Source: JAVBSN01 sp031556525 (lineage in GTDB: Bacteria > Bacillota > Clostridia > Lachnospirales > Lachnospiraceae). From it: a DNA stretch of 64,000 bases. The notes below the pieces were generated by a model. It ran no database searches, had not been told where the DNA came from, and worked only from the letters and a program-made list of their open reading frames with translations. Position numbers and translations under genes: made by a program. Shown piece after piece: positions 29,298-38,895 of the stretch (within the stretch, counting starts at the first letter, position 1; each line of letters starts with the position of its first letter). Location: assembly GCA_031556525.1 (NCBI GenBank), contig JAVBSS010000002.1, positions 124,001-188,000 of the forward strand, read 5' to 3'.

Positions 29298-30593
29298 ATG
29301 GTATCAGTATGGGAAGATAATAGTTTATTGCCAAGTTTTGAATCACTTGAGGGAGATACTAAAACAGATGTACTTATTGTAGGCGGAGGAATAACAGGTG
29401 TATTATGTGCATATTTTCTTGAACAAGCAGGTGTAGATTATATTCTAGTAGAGAGGGATAGGATATGCTCGGGAATCACAAAAAATACTACTGCAAAAAT
29501 CACATCTCAGCATGGTCTTATATATGACAAGATGATAAGAAAAATAGGAAGAGAAGGTGCAAAGAAATATTTAGAGGTTAATGAATTAGCATTAGAAAAA
29601 TATAGTCAGCTATGTAGTAATATAGATTGTGACTTTGAAAGAAAAGATGCATATGTATATTCTTTAAGCAATGAGAAAAAAATTAGAAAAGAAGTTGCAG
29701 CAGTTAATAAATTAGGATTTAATGCTGAGTTTACTAATGATATAAATCTGCCATTTCAAGTTCAAGGAGCAATAAAATTTCCTAATCAAGCACAGTTTAA
29801 TCCCCTGAAATTTGTAAGTGAAATAGCAAAAAATTTAAATATATATGAAAACACTTTTGTAGAGAAATCATCTGGAAATTCAGTGATTACAGATAAGGGG
29901 AAAATCCAAGCAGATAATATTATTTACACAACTCATTTTCCTATAGTTAATAATCATGGATTATATTTTATGAAGATGTATCAACATCGTTCTTATGCAA
30001 TTGCTTTGAAAAATGCTCAAAATATAAATGATATGTATCTTGAAGAAATAAAAGATGGTTTATCATTTAGAAATTATAAGGATATGTTAATTATTGGTGG
30101 AGGAGATCATCGAACAGGTAAGAAGGGTGGTAATTGGGAAGAATTGCGTCAAATTGCAAGCGCATATTATCCTAATTCAGAAGAAGTGTATTACTGGGCA
30201 ACACAGGATTGTATGACATTAGATGATAGACCTTATATAGGTAAGTACTCAAGAAATACTCATAATATGTATGTGGCAACAGGCTTTAATAAATGGGGAA
30301 TGAGTTCAGCTATGGTTTCAGCAATGATACTATCAAATATGGTAATGGGAGAAAATAATCAGTATCAACATATATTTTCACCATCTAGAAATATGATACA
30401 GCCACAACTGTTTTGCAATTTGTTTGAGACCGTCACTAATTTTGTATATCCATCTACAAAAAGATGTCCACATCTAGGTTGTACCTTGAAATGGAACAAT
30501 ATTGAGCATACTTGGGATTGTCCTTGTCATGGCTCTAGGTTTATGAAAAATGGTAAATTAATAGATAATCCCGCTAACGGGAATATAAAATAA
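29298..30593 (+). CDS. FAD-dependent oxidoreductase with C-terminal Rieske [2Fe-2S] domain
   Basis: 431 residues; GGAGGG nine bases before ATG. The N-terminal DAO-type fold has the dinucleotide motif VGGGITGVLCAYFLEQAG (about 28-45) and the ERDRICSGIT block; WATQDCMTLDDRPYIG and TGFNKWGMSSAM are typical of this oxidoreductase group. The C-terminus carries both halves of a Rieske site, CPHLGC and CPCHGS, giving Cys-His and Cys-His ligands. This resembles YhfW of Bacillus subtilis, whose substrate is unknown to me. The Rieske domain ends soon after the second motif, so it is somewhat short. It converges with the tocopherol-cyclase-like gene one base away. Confidence 0.85.
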   Translation: MVSVWEDNSLLPSFESLEGDTKTDVLIVGGGITGVLCAYFLEQAGVDYILVERDRICSGITKNTTAKITSQHGLIYDKMIRKIGREGAKKYLEVNELALEKYSQLCSNIDCDFERKDAYVYSLSNEKKIRKEVAAVNKLGFNAEFTNDINLPFQVQGAIKFPNQAQFNPLKFVSEIAKNLNIYENTFVEKSSGNSVITDKGKIQADNIIYTTHFPIVNNHGLYFMKMYQHRSYAIALKNAQNINDMYLEEIKDGLSFRNYKDMLIIGGGDHRTGKKGGNWEELRQIASAYYPNSEEVYYWATQDCMTLDDRPYIGKYSRNTHNMYVATGFNKWGMSSAMVSAMILSNMVMGENNQYQHIFSPSRNMIQPQLFCNLFETVTNFVYPSTKRCPHLGCTLKWNNIEHTWDCPCHGSRFMKNGKLIDNPANGNIK

Positions 30594-30594
30594 A

Positions 30595-31446
30595 TTATTT
30601 ATATTCATATTCAAAACTAGCTGAATTACTTTCAAAGTCAAGTAGGACTTTACCCTTATGTTTAAGGCAGTAATGAGCTTTACAAATAGCACTTTCTTTT
30701 ATAAATCTTGACATGCTTCCTTTCTTAGGAGCATGCAAGTGATACTCTTTACTTTCTAATAATTTTGCGCAAAGTTGGTAATTGCCTTGAGATATACAAA
30801 TAGTATTGTTGCCAATGTAATCTGACTTTGCGCCTAGATATGTCGCAAATCTATATTCGTGATTATTAATCATAATAACACCTATTATGCCAGTGAAATG
30901 TAAGTTGCAAATAGGGATATGAGCAATAGCAAGCATAAGTGAACCGTTAGGAAAATGAGTTTGTGTCCATGCATATTCTTTAGGAAATGAATATCCACTA
31001 TCACCTTCAATATAGCCCTTGCCGTTTATAAATGTATGAATATCATCTTGTATGAGTATAGTACCATTTACTATACTAGACATACTATATACCTTATGTT
31101 TGCATTGCATAAATGGAAGGTATTTAAATGGTCCCATAATATCGTAAGATAGCTGAACATGATTAGTAAATCTAATATCTCCATTTATATTGAATTTATC
31201 TGTATTAATATCTAGATGAATGTGTTTTGGTGAAAACACATTTTTACCAATATGAATAGAATTAGTAGATTTATTAAAGTTTATTTTCTTATAGGGAAAA
31301 TAGTAAACATCATCATTAGATATAATCTGTAGGGAGGCACTTTCCTTGCCACAATTATTATGCATAGCAACAATGAAAGCAATATTAAAATTGTCGGTAC
31401 TACACTTAAAATACCATCCTTTAAAAATATTGTTAATATTAATCAC
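30595..31446 (-). CDS. Tocopherol-cyclase-like protein
   Basis: 283 residues on the minus strand. FKGWYFK near the N-terminus, GYIEGDSGYSFPKEYAWTQ (about 141-159) and the later LMLAIAHIP...FTGIIG pattern match the tocopherol cyclase-like family (PF14249), whose bacterial members in Clostridia have no proven activity. No signal peptide. Start is unclear: the GTG at 31446 directly overlaps its AAGGAG sequence, and there is no ATG or TTG before the conserved FKGWY; an ATT at 31437 lies eight bases after AAGGAG and fits the spacing. It is convergent with the Rieske oxidoreductase and divergent from the DUF1576 gene. Confidence 0.75.
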   Translation of the reverse strand: MININNIFKGWYFKCSTDNFNIAFIVAMHNNCGKESASLQIISNDDVYYFPYKKINFNKSTNSIHIGKNVFSPKHIHLDINTDKFNINGDIRFTNHVQLSYDIMGPFKYLPFMQCKHKVYSMSSIVNGTILIQDDIHTFINGKGYIEGDSGYSFPKEYAWTQTHFPNGSLMLAIAHIPICNLHFTGIIGVIMINNHEYRFATYLGAKSDYIGNNTICISQGNYQLCAKLLESKEYHLHAPKKGSMSRFIKESAICKAHYCLKHKGKVLLDFESNSASFEYEYK

Positions 31447-31580
31447 TCCTTAAATATAATAATTAATAGTGTTGGATAAAATTAATTTAATATACAAAAT
31501 AGTTTTAAAAAGTAATATCTTTTATTAGGGATTTATATTAGAATATTAATAGAATTTTAAAATAGAATTGGAGGAGTTGG

Positions 31581-32897
31581 ATGGAGAATAAAAAACGACA
31601 AGATAAAACAGAAGAAAAACACCTGAAAATATTTTGTGCTATTTCAATAGCAATGCTTATAGGAGGAGCATTTCTTCTAAACACACCTGCAGATATAATG
31701 AAGGGAATGTATACTATATTCATTTCAAGAGATGCGCTTATAACAGATTATTTTCAATTGACTAATTATGGCGCAGCATTTTTTAATGCAGGGCTTGTTT
31801 CACTAGTCGTTTTTCTATTGCTTATTGTACTTAAAGTTCCATTTACAGGAATCACATTTGCAGCATTATTTATTAATGCGGGATATGCATTGTGGGGTAA
31901 GAACATTATAAATATTTTACCAATTATTTTAGGAACATTATTGTATGCAAAAGTACATAGAACAAACTTTAGAAGATATATTTATATAGCAGTATTTGGT
32001 ACATGTTTAGCACCAGTAGTAACAGAGATGACATATATACTTCCATTTTCGGATTTTGTTAATTTGGTGTTAGCGATTTTAGTTGGTGTGGCAGTAGGAT
32101 TTTTGTTACCTCCATTATCAAGTCATACTGCAACTATGCATATGGGATATAATTTATATAATGTAGGGTTTTCAGGAGGAATACTAGCCTTTGTTTTAGT
32201 GTGTGTTCTTGGATCTTTTGGATTAGAAAGTACACCGGTGTTCATTTGGAAAGACGGTTATCATCTAGGCATTGTAATATGGCTATATGTATATTTTGTA
32301 TTAATATTTGTATATGGATTAGTTGTTTGTAAAGGCAAGATAGATGGAATTAAGAAAGTTATGGAGCATCCAGGTAGGGCAGTTGCCGATTTTATTATGA
32401 TGGACGGTGCTGGAGCTACATTTATGAATATGGGTATTATAGGTGTTGTATGCTCAACATATATACTAGTAATTGGTGGTGATTTTTCAGGGCCAGTTAT
32501 TGGAGCAATATTTACTGCTGTTGGATTTGCAGCATTTGGTGTACATTTAAGAAACTATATACCAGTATTATTAGGAGTATATTTATTTACATGGTTGGGG
32601 CAATTTGATGCTACAACACCAGGCATTCAGTTAGCAGCAATATTTGCAATTGGATTAGCACCTATTGCTGGTCAATTTGGAATTATACCAGGAATTATAG
32701 CAGGAATGTTACACGCAGCAATTGTAATGTGTACATCGGATTTGTATGGGGGATTAAACTTATATAATAATGGCTTTAGTGCAGGATGGGTAGCAATAGT
32801 AATGATTCCTGTTCTGGAAAGTTCAATGAAGTATTATAGAAAGAGAAAAAAGCAAAGATTATGGAGACGACTTTTGTCTGAACAGAAAGAGGATTAA
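31581..32897 (+). CDS. DUF1576 family polytopic membrane protein
   Basis: 438 residues; GGAGGAG before the ATG. About ten to eleven membrane helices, with two internally similar halves: HMGYNLYNVGFSGG in the first and LYGGLNLYNNGFSAGWVAIVM in the second, a repeat suggestive of a transporter. The length and motifs match DUF1576, an uncharacterised clostridial family. A small soluble gene follows after a single base and they share a terminator. Transport substrate is unknown. Divergent from the tocopherol-cyclase-like gene across a 134-base AT-rich gap where I see no convincing promoter boxes. Confidence 0.8.
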   Translation: MENKKRQDKTEEKHLKIFCAISIAMLIGGAFLLNTPADIMKGMYTIFISRDALITDYFQLTNYGAAFFNAGLVSLVVFLLLIVLKVPFTGITFAALFINAGYALWGKNIINILPIILGTLLYAKVHRTNFRRYIYIAVFGTCLAPVVTEMTYILPFSDFVNLVLAILVGVAVGFLLPPLSSHTATMHMGYNLYNVGFSGGILAFVLVCVLGSFGLESTPVFIWKDGYHLGIVIWLYVYFVLIFVYGLVVCKGKIDGIKKVMEHPGRAVADFIMMDGAGATFMNMGIIGVVCSTYILVIGGDFSGPVIGAIFTAVGFAAFGVHLRNYIPVLLGVYLFTWLGQFDATTPGIQLAAIFAIGLAPIAGQFGIIPGIIAGMLHAAIVMCTSDLYGGLNLYNNGFSAGWVAIVMIPVLESSMKYYRKRKKQRLWRRLLSEQKED

Positions 32898-32898
32898 T

Positions 32899-33252
32899 AT
32901 GTTACATGAAGAGAAGAAAATCGTGAAAATAGTTGAAGAATTAACAGTATACTTTTTTACAAAAGGAGCAGATGATATACAATCAGGTATTCTAAGAGAG
33001 GATAACAGCGTTGTAATCACTTTTCGTTCAAATTATAATCCGATTTACGAAGGAAAATTCGATAGAATGGAACAGTATTTAAATGAACCTCAAAATGAGG
33101 GGATAGAAGATATATACTGGGAGCTTGCTGGAGCAGGTGAACCGGGAGAAGCTAGTCAGTTAATGCTAATTGGTATGATGACTGATAATGTAGAGTTAGA
33201 TATAAAAGATGGTTATGTAAATATAAAATTATACAAAGAGTTAGATGAGTAA
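32899..33252 (+). CDS. Small soluble partner of DUF1576 protein
   Basis: 117 residues, starting one base after the DUF1576 stop with GAAAGAGGA in the upstream coding end. Acidic, alpha/beta by composition, no signal peptide or Cys pair. I do not recognise the family. The tight spacing makes a functional link to the membrane protein likely, for example as a cytoplasmic regulator (inference). Confidence 0.7.
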   Translation: MLHEEKKIVKIVEELTVYFFTKGADDIQSGILREDNSVVITFRSNYNPIYEGKFDRMEQYLNEPQNEGIEDIYWELAGAGEPGEASQLMLIGMMTDNVELDIKDGYVNIKLYKELDE

Positions 33253-33286
33253 GATTATAGATACCTTACCATTAAGAAAATAACAA

Positions 33287-33332
33287 AATGCCCTGTATAA
33301 GTTGCATGAGATGACTTATATAGGGCATTATT
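33287..33332. terminator. Bidirectional terminator between convergent genes
   Basis: AATGCCCTGTATAAGT pairs with ACTTATATAGGGCATT around an 11-base loop. It lies between the plus-strand DUF1576 pair and the minus-strand MgtC gene and can serve both. Confidence 0.75.
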
Positions 33333-33398
33333 GTGATGTTATATACTGATATGTGTTGAGATAAAGCTAATATGTGTTATATAGTATTAGCGATTTAA

Positions 33399-34079
33399 TT
33401 ATATAATTTCTATAAATATTACACCTTCAATATTTTCTAATACAGACATATAATAATCAGATTTTTTGAAATCGGGGATTTTTATTGTTGCAATAATTGA
33501 AACAGATTTATTTGATGATTTAGGTTTAGTAACATCAAAACTGTCTATTTCGATATTTTCAGCCTTACAGGCTTCTAAAAATTTAGGTATAACATGATTA
33601 TTTTCTAAATCAATATATAACCCAAAGTATTTACTGTGTTCATATAAATATTTCTCTATTGCTGGTAGAGCATGAAGTATAACAATCATTAATAATGTAA
33701 TTATTACAGATATATCGATTAAACCTATTCCTGTTGCTAAACCAATACATGCACAGGCCCATAAGCTGGCGGCTGTAGTAAGTCCTTTGATTTGATGTCC
33801 AGAAACAATAATAGTACCAACGCCTAAGAAACCAACACCACTAATTACTTGAGCTGCCATACGAGATATATCAGTTTTTTCAGGAAAAACAATATCCATA
33901 TATTGAGCAGTTAACATAATAAGTGTTGCGCCAAGACAGATAATACTACTAGTCTTAGCTCCAGCACCTCTTTTCTTAACCCCAATATCGAGACCAATTA
34001 AACAACCTAATAATAGAGATGCAATAATACGAATAATAATATTTGTTACAGTCCAGTCTGAAAAAGATAATATAAACAT
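33399..34079 (-). CDS. MgtC/SapB family membrane protein
   Basis: 226 residues from the ATG at 34079, which has GCGAGGTAA upstream; an in-frame extension to 34202 overlaps the kinase gene and has no ribosome site. Four to five N-terminal membrane helices carry family motifs: GCLIGLDIG, GAGAKTSSIICLGATLIML, QVISGVGFLGVGTII and the GLTTAASLWACACIGLATG block. A C-terminal ACT-like cytoplasmic domain follows (about 150-226). MgtC proteins are linked to Mg2+ limitation and membrane ATPase control. It lies downstream of a two-component kinase gene with a 100-base gap in which I see no M-box. Confidence 0.88.
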   Translation of the reverse strand: MFILSFSDWTVTNIIIRIIASLLLGCLIGLDIGVKKRGAGAKTSSIICLGATLIMLTAQYMDIVFPEKTDISRMAAQVISGVGFLGVGTIIVSGHQIKGLTTAASLWACACIGLATGIGLIDISVIITLLMIVILHALPAIEKYLYEHSKYFGLYIDLENNHVIPKFLEACKAENIEIDSFDVTKPKSSNKSVSIIATIKIPDFKKSDYYMSVLENIEGVIFIEII

Positions 34080-34179
34080 AATAGTTACCTCGCTTGTTAG
34101 TAATATAACTAGTATAGCTTTAAATGAGGGGTTATTCAAGGGAAAAAACATTTGTTTTCTGTTACATAAATGTATTAAG

Positions 34180-35220
34180 TCATTGAGGTAAATACACCTC
34201 AATTATGGTTCCGTTTTCGTCGGAATGTGCAACATGAATGGTTCCGCTGTGAAGTTCCACAATACGTTTTGAAATAGTTAAACCCAAACCATTGCCTTGA
34301 ACTGTATGAGAAATATCTCCTTGATAAAATTTTTCAAAGATGTGGGATGTTGATTCGATTGTCATACCATTTCCACAATCAGTAAAATTAAATCTTATTC
34401 CATTTTCTTCTGTAAAGATATTGATCTCTACGTTTCTATTGTCTGGTGAAAATTTTATTGCATTATCTAACAAATTAATCCAAACTTGTTTAAGCAGTTC
34501 TTCATTTCCTATCAAATAAACTTCATCGCTTTCAAAAGTTACATTAACAGGCTTTTTGGACCATTTACTAAGCATCATAACAATCACCAAACGAATTTGT
34601 TCGCTGACGTTAAACGACTTTTTGTTCGATAGTATAGTTTGTTGTTCAATTTTTGATAGATTCAAAACATTGTTTGATAATTCGGTCAAACGCTCTGTTT
34701 CACTAATTATTATATCTAGATATTCATCTCGCTCGATTTCCGTAAGATCGCTTCGTTTTAGCATTTTTGCAAACCCACGAATTGAGACAATAGGTGTTTT
34801 GAATTCATGGGAAAAATTATTAACAAAATCTGTTCTTAGAACTTCTACACTTCCCAATTCTTCTGCCATATGATTAAAACTGCAATATAATTCCTGAATA
34901 GCTTCGGGGCCTTTTGTATTGACACGAACACTGTAATTACCGTTTGAAATCTCATTAGCGGCATTCATGAGTACATACCATGGCTTTAAGGGTCTGTGAC
35001 TAGTAAATACAGCCATAAATACACTGACAAGCAAACTTACAACGGCAAAGAGATATAATGGCTGATGAAATGAATTGGGGTAATCGATTATTCCCAAATG
35101 TGTAAAAAGAATCATGCAACCAAAGACAATTGCCATAGAAAATAGCATTATTACAAAAACAAATGCAGCAAATAATAAAGCCATGCTGAAACGGCGTATA
35201 AAAGTTTTTCGTTTATTCAT
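34180..35220 (-). CDS. Two-component sensor histidine kinase
   Basis: 346 residues, minus strand. Two membrane helices (about 12-40 and 53-74) enclose a very short external loop, as in intramembrane-sensing kinases, followed by HAMP (about 75-128), HisKA with NNFSHEFKTPIVSIRGFAKML (His138), N box LLDNAIKF, and G boxes FTDCGNGM and GNGLGLT. Its start overlaps the response-regulator stop by eight bases. Divergent from a MacB-like ABC transporter and exporter pair, which it probably controls; such short-loop kinases often respond to membrane-active peptides (inference). Confidence 0.92.
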   Translation of the reverse strand: MNKRKTFIRRFSMALLFAAFVFVIMLFSMAIVFGCMILFTHLGIIDYPNSFHQPLYLFAVVSLLVSVFMAVFTSHRPLKPWYVLMNAANEISNGNYSVRVNTKGPEAIQELYCSFNHMAEELGSVEVLRTDFVNNFSHEFKTPIVSIRGFAKMLKRSDLTEIERDEYLDIIISETERLTELSNNVLNLSKIEQQTILSNKKSFNVSEQIRLVIVMMLSKWSKKPVNVTFESDEVYLIGNEELLKQVWINLLDNAIKFSPDNRNVEINIFTEENGIRFNFTDCGNGMTIESTSHIFEKFYQGDISHTVQGNGLGLTISKRIVELHSGTIHVAHSDENGTIIEVYLPQ

Positions 35221-35890
35221 GAGTAATCACCGCCTTATAGCCGATGCCACGTATTGCAATGATTTGAAATTCGTTATAGCCATCAAATTTTTTACGAAGT
35301 CTATTAATGTGAACATTTACAGTTGTGTCTACTGTGTCAGATTCCATACCCCAAATCTCATCCATTAACTGTAGGCGGGTAAATATTTTGTCTGGATATG
35401 AAAGTAATTTATAGAGCAGGTAAAATTCTTTTTGAGGAAGTGTTTTACTGCAATTTTCACGAGTCACAGTAAGAGCATCATAATCTAAGGTTACTTTTCC
35501 AATGTGCAGTTTTCGTTCACTTGCAATCTGTGCACGACGAAGTAAAGCCTTGATTCTAAGTAACATTTCTTCCTCGTTGATAGGTTTAACCATATAATCA
35601 TCAGTACCTACGAGAAATCCCTTGCATTTTTCTTCTGGAAGCTGTTTTGCTGTTACCATAAGAATAGGTGTGTTGTCACCACAACTCCGCAATCTTTCAG
35701 TGAATTCATATCCGTCCATAAAGGGCATCATTACATCAAGAACAATCAAATCTACATGTTGCTTGTCGGTACAATCTAGAGCTTCTAAACCGTTTTGAGC
35801 AGTAAAAACATCATATCCTGCATGGGATAGTACTGCATTCATCAACTTGGCAGTGTTTTTATCATCTTCAACTACTAATATTTGAAACAT
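35213..35890 (-). CDS. OmpR/PhoB-type response regulator
   Basis: 225 residues; GGAGGTG before the ATG on the minus strand. Receiver domain with VVEDD, phospho-acceptor LIVLDVMMP (Asp52), MVTAK and KPI; C-terminal winged helix with LLYKLLSYPDKIFTRLQLMDEIWG and DTTVNVHINRLRKKF, typical of OmpR/VanR regulators. First gene of the minus-strand pair with the kinase. The 169-base divergent region holds a consensus-like -10 for this gene and a large inverted repeat, consistent with autoregulation. Confidence 0.93.
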   Translation of the reverse strand: MFQILVVEDDKNTAKLMNAVLSHAGYDVFTAQNGLEALDCTDKQHVDLIVLDVMMPFMDGYEFTERLRSCGDNTPILMVTAKQLPEEKCKGFLVGTDDYMVKPINEEEMLLRIKALLRRAQIASERKLHIGKVTLDYDALTVTRENCSKTLPQKEFYLLYKLLSYPDKIFTRLQLMDEIWGMESDTVDTTVNVHINRLRKKFDGYNEFQIIAIRGIGYKAVITHE

Positions 35891-35913
35891 AATCTACACC
35901 TCCTAATATGTCT

Positions 35914-35993
35914 ATTATATCATAAAAAATAAACTGAAAGTAAACTCCCAATAGATTAATAATAAAAAAATGGCAAAAGTTAATTTTCAGTTT
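35914..35993. promoter_or_regulatory. Divergent promoter with 16-base inverted repeat
   Basis: A minus-strand TATAAT (plus 35914-35919) serves the response regulator. AAACTGAAAGTAAACT (35931-35946) recurs as an inverted copy at 35978-35993 with 14 of 16 positions matching. One arm lies near the -35 region of the regulator gene and the other upstream of the MacB-like gene, so it is a good candidate binding site for the adjacent response regulator. Confidence 0.5.
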
Positions 35994-36059
35994 TTCAAAG
36001 TAAAGTAAGATACTCTCTGTAAACCAATCATCAAAATTAATTATAAAGGAGATAATGAA

Positions 36060-38870
36060 ATGTTACAGCTTAAACAAGTTAAAAAAGAATATAAAACAGG
36101 TGATTTGATTCAAACAGCTCTTGACGAAGTTAACCTGAATTTACGCGATAACGAATTTGTTGCTATTCTAGGACCTAGTGGTTCTGGCAAAACAACGCTT
36201 TTGAATGTCATAGGAGGTCTTGACCGATATGATCAAGGAGACTTAATTATTAACAGTATTTCAACTAAGCAGTATAAAGACAGGGATTGGGATTCTTATA
36301 GAAATCATACTGTTGGATTTGTGTTTCAAAATTATAATTTAATTCCGCATCAGACAGTTTTAGCAAATGTGGAATTGGCACTTACCATTTCTGGTATTTC
36401 TAAAGGTGAGCGTAAACGTCGTTCAAAGGAGGCACTTGATAAAGTAGGACTGGGAAATCAACTACACAAAAAACCAAATCAAATGTCAGGGGGACAAATG
36501 CAACGTGTTGCTATTGCTCGAGCACTTGTAAACAATCCCAAAATTCTTCTGGCTGATGAACCTACAGGTGCTCTCGACAGTGAAACAAGCGTTCAAATTA
36601 TGGAATTATTAAAAGAAGTAGCAAAAGATCGACTTGTAGTTATGGTTACACATAATCCTGAACTGGCTGAACAATATGCAAATAGGATTGTAAAATTACG
36701 TGATGGCAAAATAATTGATGATTCTAATGCTTTTGAACCAGATAAAGATAACTCAGACATAGTAAAACATAAAAATATGGGAAAATCTTCTATGTCATTT
36801 TGGACTTCTATTTCATTAAGTTTTAATAATTTGCGAACCAAAAAGGGTCGTACTCTACTGACATCTTTTGCAGGCTCTATTGGTATTATTGGAATTGCAT
36901 TAATATTAGCGTTATCCACAGGTGTAAATAATTATATAGGCGATATTCAAAAAGATACAATGACATCATATCCTATTACTATTAGTGCAGAAACCATTGA
37001 TATGGCAAGTATGATGGGTAATCGTGGAGGAATGATGGGCGGAAGTATGATGGGTGGTGGAACATCCATACAAACGGAGGATAGAGAAGGCATTTATGCC
37101 GATAACTCTTCAATTGAAAAAAGCAATGCACTTGTTCAAAGCATTACAGAAAATGACTTAACATCTTTTAAAGAATATTTAGATGATATGAATAGTGAAA
37201 TTCATCAATATTTAGGTGAAAATGGAATTGTATATACTTATGATGTTCATTTTGATGTCTATGCTAAAGACGCAGACGATAAAATTATTAACACCAATAT
37301 AGATATAGAGTCCGATACTTCTTCTAGTTTTGGAGGAATGATGGGCGGTGGTATGAGTTCTATGCTTGGCTCGTCTTCATCTACAGGTGCAGATAATTTT
37401 GAGGAGCTGATGTCGGGATCAGATGGCATGTTGATTAGTCAGGTGACTACTGACAGCTATGATGTGCTTTATGGTGTTTGGCCAGAAAATTACGACGAAG
37501 TTGTTATTGTGCTAGATCAAAATAATTCTATTCCTACATCGGTTTTATATCAATTAGGAATGATTACTATGGATGAATATGAGGAAATTAAGAAACAGAT
37601 TTCAAATGGTGAAGAAGCATCTGAGCCAAAATGGAGTTATGAGGAATTGTGCGAACAAACATTTAACTTGGTGCCTGTTTGTGACTACTATATTGAAGAT
37701 GAAAATGGTACATTTATTTACATTGGTGAAGATGAAACTTACGAGAATCAAATATTGGATAATAGCTTGCAGCTTAAAGTTGTAGGGATCATTCGTCCAA
37801 TAGAAGATGCTGCTAACGCGACACTTTCTAGTGCAGTAGCTTATACAAATTCCCTAACAAATTATGTGATAGAATATACCAACGAAAGTGATGTTGTAAA
37901 AGTTCAAGAATTGACACCAGATATAAATATTTTGAATGGGTTGTCTTTTGAAGCAAGTAATGATGATATTAAAGTTGAAAATGCAAAAAAATATATAGAT
38001 AACTTGAATATATCTGATAAAGCTTCTCTATATACTATGGTTCTTTATAGTCAGGACACTTCTAACGAAGAAAATGAAGAGAGTGAAGATATTGATCCAC
38101 AACTTATACAGAATTCATCGAGTGAACAGAGAAACACAGGTATGAATGGCGCTCCAATGGATGAAAATACTTTAGCGGGAGCAATGGATGAGTGGATTGA
38201 AAATACTCCTGATAATGATATTTTACTCTCTATATATGATGAATATTTAGGTGATAGTAGCTATGATGAGAATTTAAGTAGTTTTGGGAAAGTGAGTTAT
38301 GAAGCTCCTAATTCCATAAGTATTTATGCGGATAGCTTTGAGGATAAAGATTTTATATCAGTTTGTATTGAAAATTATAATGATACTGTTGGAGAAGATG
38401 AACAAATTTCTTACACAGATTATGTAGCGATTTTGACATCATCAATCACATCTATTGTGAATGTTATAACATATGTATTAATTGCATTTGTAGCCGTTTC
38501 GTTGGTTGTTTCTTGTATTATGATTGGCATTATTACACATATTTCTGTTTTGGAGCGTACAAAGGAGATTGGCATATTACGTGCAATAGGCGCATCTAAA
38601 GGTAATATATCACAAGTGTTTAATGCAGAAACTATAATTATTGGGCTTTGTGCAGGATTACTCGGTGTAGGAATTTCTGAACTGCTTACTATTCCGATTA
38701 ATGCCATTATACACACCCTAATTGGGAATACCACAGTAAGAGCAACGTTGCCAGTCACATATGCTTTGGTATTGGTTGCCATAAGTATGATTATTACGGT
38801 AATAGGTGGACTGTTCCCTGCTCGTAAAGCAGCTAAAAAAGATCCAGTTGTTGCATTAAGAACTGAATAA
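36060..38870 (+). CDS. MacB-like ABC transporter, fused ATPase and FtsX-type permease
   Basis: 936 residues; AAAGGAGA before ATG. ATPase: Walker [10 protein letters not shown] (about 39-47), signature [14 protein letters not shown], Walker [20 protein letters not shown] first membrane helix near residue 285, a large external domain (about 300-790), then three C-terminal helices with the FtsX motif [16 protein letters not shown]. This is the MacB/LolCDE mechanotransmission class. The external domain holds two Met/Gly-rich stretches ([19 protein letters not shown] and a second near 430-447). Divergent from the two-component pair and upstream of two ABC exporters; likely peptide or antibiotic resistance, though metal binding by the Met clusters is possible. 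Confidence 0.9.
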   Translation: MLQLKQVKKEYKTGDLIQTALDEVNLNLRDNEFVAILGPSGSGKTTLLNVIGGLDRYDQGDLIINSISTKQYKDRDWDSYRNHTVGFVFQNYNLIPHQTVLANVELALTISGISKGERKRRSKEALDKVGLGNQLHKKPNQMSGGQMQRVAIARALVNNPKILLADEPTGALDSETSVQIMELLKEVAKDRLVVMVTHNPELAEQYANRIVKLRDGKIIDDSNAFEPDKDNSDIVKHKNMGKSSMSFWTSISLSFNNLRTKKGRTLLTSFAGSIGIIGIALILALSTGVNNYIGDIQKDTMTSYPITISAETIDMASMMGNRGGMMGGSMMGGGTSIQTEDREGIYADNSSIEKSNALVQSITENDLTSFKEYLDDMNSEIHQYLGENGIVYTYDVHFDVYAKDADDKIINTNIDIESDTSSSFGGMMGGGMSSMLGSSSSTGADNFEELMSGSDGMLISQVTTDSYDVLYGVWPENYDEVVIVLDQNNSIPTSVLYQLGMITMDEYEEIKKQISNGEEASEPKWSYEELCEQTFNLVPVCDYYIEDENGTFIYIGEDETYENQILDNSLQLKVVGIIRPIEDAANATLSSAVAYTNSLTNYVIEYTNESDVVKVQELTPDINILNGLSFEASNDDIKVENAKKYIDNLNISDKASLYTMVLYSQDTSNEENEESEDIDPQLIQNSSSEQRNTGMNGAPMDENTLAGAMDEWIENTPDNDILLSIYDEYLGDSSYDENLSSFGKVSYEAPNSISIYADSFEDKDFISVCIENYNDTVGEDEQISYTDYVAILTSSITSIVNVITYVLIAFVAVSLVVSCIMIGIITHISVLERTKEIGILRAIGASKGNISQVFNAETIIIGLCAGLLGVGISELLTIPINAIIHTLIGNTTVRATLPVTYALVLVAISMIITVIGGLFPARKAAKKDPVVALRTE

Positions 38871-38895
38871 CAAATATAAAGGAGTAGGGATAATC

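Noticed and set aside
34080..34202. N-terminal extension of the MgtC-family frame
   Set aside because: It overlaps the kinase gene, lacks a ribosome site and precedes a well-placed ATG at 34079.
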